64,000 bases of DNA from Bombus terrestris (taxonomy: Eukaryota; Arthropoda; Insecta; Hymenoptera; Apidae): positions 8,432,001 to 8,496,000 of the forward strand of contig NC_063269.1 in the NCBI RefSeq assembly GCF_910591885.1, in the 5' to 3' direction. The translations under genes and the position numbers were made by a program. This document shows positions 62,001-64,000 of this stretch, piece after piece. Each line of letters opens with the position of its first letter. The stretch's first letter is position 1. The notes under the pieces are model-generated. The model saw nothing but the letters and a program-made list of their open reading frames with translations, was not told the DNA's origin and did no database searches.

Positions 62001-64000
62001 ATTTCGTGACATGGTCTGCTATTGAAAATCCGACAAAGAGAAGGTTAACGTGTTTCTTGAACCACTGTTACGTCTTATTAAACTGCAGATTCTTATGTAA
62101 ACGTAAAAGATGCAAAAATCCATACAATACGTGAAAATATATAAAATATCGAAAATGTAATACCCATTACGATATTTAATACGATCTATCTTTTACATTA
62201 TTTTTACAAAAATGTAGATTTGCATTAAAATCCGCAATCTGCTTATCATGTACACCATACGTAAACGTTGTGCACGCTTAACTATATTTTCCATTGAAGT
62301 ACTCGCTCGAATACTATATATTTTATGTAATTTCATGTATCTTTTACGCGTAGTAATTCTTGATACAAGTGGAGCATGGGAGATTATTGTATACAAGTGG
62401 ATAGAGTAATTTTTTGCCATACAAAGCTTCGTTCTCTAGAAAAATTGCTTTGAAAATCAATCGACTACGCACGATTAATATCTAACAATAAGCTACAGAC
62501 TGCTACCATAACTGTGCCTATACATAATGCAATGTAAGGGCTTGTAGTAGTAAATAGGCTCTTGTATATTATATCGATCTATAGTAAAAGCAATTACGCG
62601 AAGTATTACTTAGAAGACATAGACGTGTATTCGATCTGAAAAACAAAATTACGTGTGATAGAAAGTTATTGTATGATTTTAATTTGTTTCGAGCTATCGA
62701 ATTTTCTGCGGCACGCTCGAATCGCGATCCATCCTTTTAACTTCAACTTTTTCCATTCTTGATGGATAACATTAATATCCGTATGATCTATAGACTTTAT
62801 ATACAGAATCATTACATATTGTCGTATCGTACATTCAATTTTTGTCTCTTATTTGTAACCTACTTTGTTAAAAAGTTGCCTTTCACAATAAGGACATCTA
62901 TCTCCGAAATGAAGTTAAAGATTAAGTAATATAATCATTTCAAACTGTGATTCGAATATATGTTAAGGATCTATTACGTGTCTATATATATTGTTACTAA
63001 TTTATACACACCTGTACAATATCATCTATATTGTCAAAGAAAATTTATTATTTCATTTCGAAATAAAATATTTCTTCTAGTACTAACTTTACGTTATATA
63101 AGAAAATTATTTGTAGAACGTGAATATTAGATTTTTAGCAATGCGTTCTATGCAATAAACTTAGCATAAAAATTTGTCTTGTCAAATAGGACCTTTATAA
63201 TTGTAAATAATTTGTAGTTAATTGTTTTCTACGATGATTCTCTTAAACAAATTATGCTCAAAATATTATTTATCTGTTAACGCTAGGGGAATAACAATAC
63301 AAGTTTACATAACATTCGTGATACTTCATTCGGAATAGTGTTCAATGGGAATTAATTAAGTCTGTGTTTATACGTTTGCATCAATATAGCGTATTGTAAA
63401 TTTACAGAATTGAGAGCATAAATGTGTGATCCATCGCCTAGCATACATTCGAAAAAACATGCTATTTATTGGTCACTGTACGACTTTCAGCTTCTGCATG
63501 TATTATAACAAGCACAATGGGCACATGAAACATTAATTATACGTGCAGTATGTCGAACCAGTTTGCGAATAGTATATTTATATTCTAACCGGTGTTTTGG
63601 CTCGATTAATTGAGATACATGTTGAACCGCTACAAATCAACTCATTAACGTTTCATATCCTTGCATAGATTGCTCGCACAGAGATAAAGCGGCTTGTGTA
63701 GATTTAGTTGGTTTAAACGCATTTACAGCTCTATTTTGGCTTCATTGAATAAATTATATAGGACATACTAGATATTAAAAATTCTGTTAATCGGATAGAT
63801 TAAATGAAAACATAATATTACAAGTAAAGTGTGACATGTGTGATATTAATTCAATCATTACCTTTCTAACATTTGTTAGAATTATGGCAGAATTATTAAT
63901 TCGGTCTAATAACATTTTATCTTGATCTAATGGTTAAATATTTATGCTTTAATTTCTTTATGTCTATTTTGATGAATCTGGCACAGTGTAATGCGTTATT
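62000..64000. other. AT-rich noncoding stretch to the window edge
   Basis: AT-rich DNA with stops in all frames beyond about 62420. No gene, RNA, mobile element or notable repeat is seen. If the 35.76 kb gene is real, its next exon lies beyond this end or is too short to recognise. Confidence 0.6.

Overview
This window looks like insect nuclear DNA. It is AT-rich but full of CpG, with short CpG-dense islands set in AT-rich filler, and this mosaic is typical of Hymenoptera (my guess is a bee or another aculeate; this is inference from base composition and the kinds of transposon relics). There is no bacterial, organellar or viral gene organisation. I found no tRNA, rRNA, snRNA or CRISPR array. 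Almost all open frames are short, overlap frames on the other strand, and sit in CpG-rich islands where stops are rare; I regard nearly all of them as chance.

Layout: positions 1-33900 read as gene desert or intron of an unseen gene. The most notable stretch is 23.5-29.5 kb, where a degenerate element of about 160 bp occurs three or four times in the same orientation, each copy in its own CpG-rich island. Positions 33900-35754 are CpG-rich and look like the promoter or 5'UTR of a plus-strand gene. The only convincing coding exon is 35755-35932. It starts with a well-placed ATG, encodes 59 residues plus one base, and ends at a strong GTAAGT donor. Its protein is not one I recognise. The following 28 kb to the window edge would be the first coding intron, with no convincing second exon.

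The rest is relics and repeats. A complete non-autonomous Tc-type element with TA duplications lies at 47470-47722, with related degenerate copies near 18.5-18.75 kb and 42.37-42.65 kb. A different TIR-bounded element lies at 48.35-48.65 kb, and isolated termini lie near 10.28, 24.52 and 57.42 kb (the last mariner-like). Two local noncoding duplications were found: about 220 bp at 58.2/59.1 kb, and about 100 bp at 37.3/38.8 kb. A 71-nt imperfect hairpin lies at 44987-45057. Microsatellites, homopolymers and purine/pyrimidine tracts are listed individually.

No pathway or gene set can be described, because only one exon is visible. If there is an undescribed system here, the best candidates are the locally repeated noncoding elements (23.5-29.5 kb and 58-59 kb), which could be paralogous regulatory modules, parts of a noncoding transcript, or an unclassified repeat family. 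All similarity calls were made by eye.
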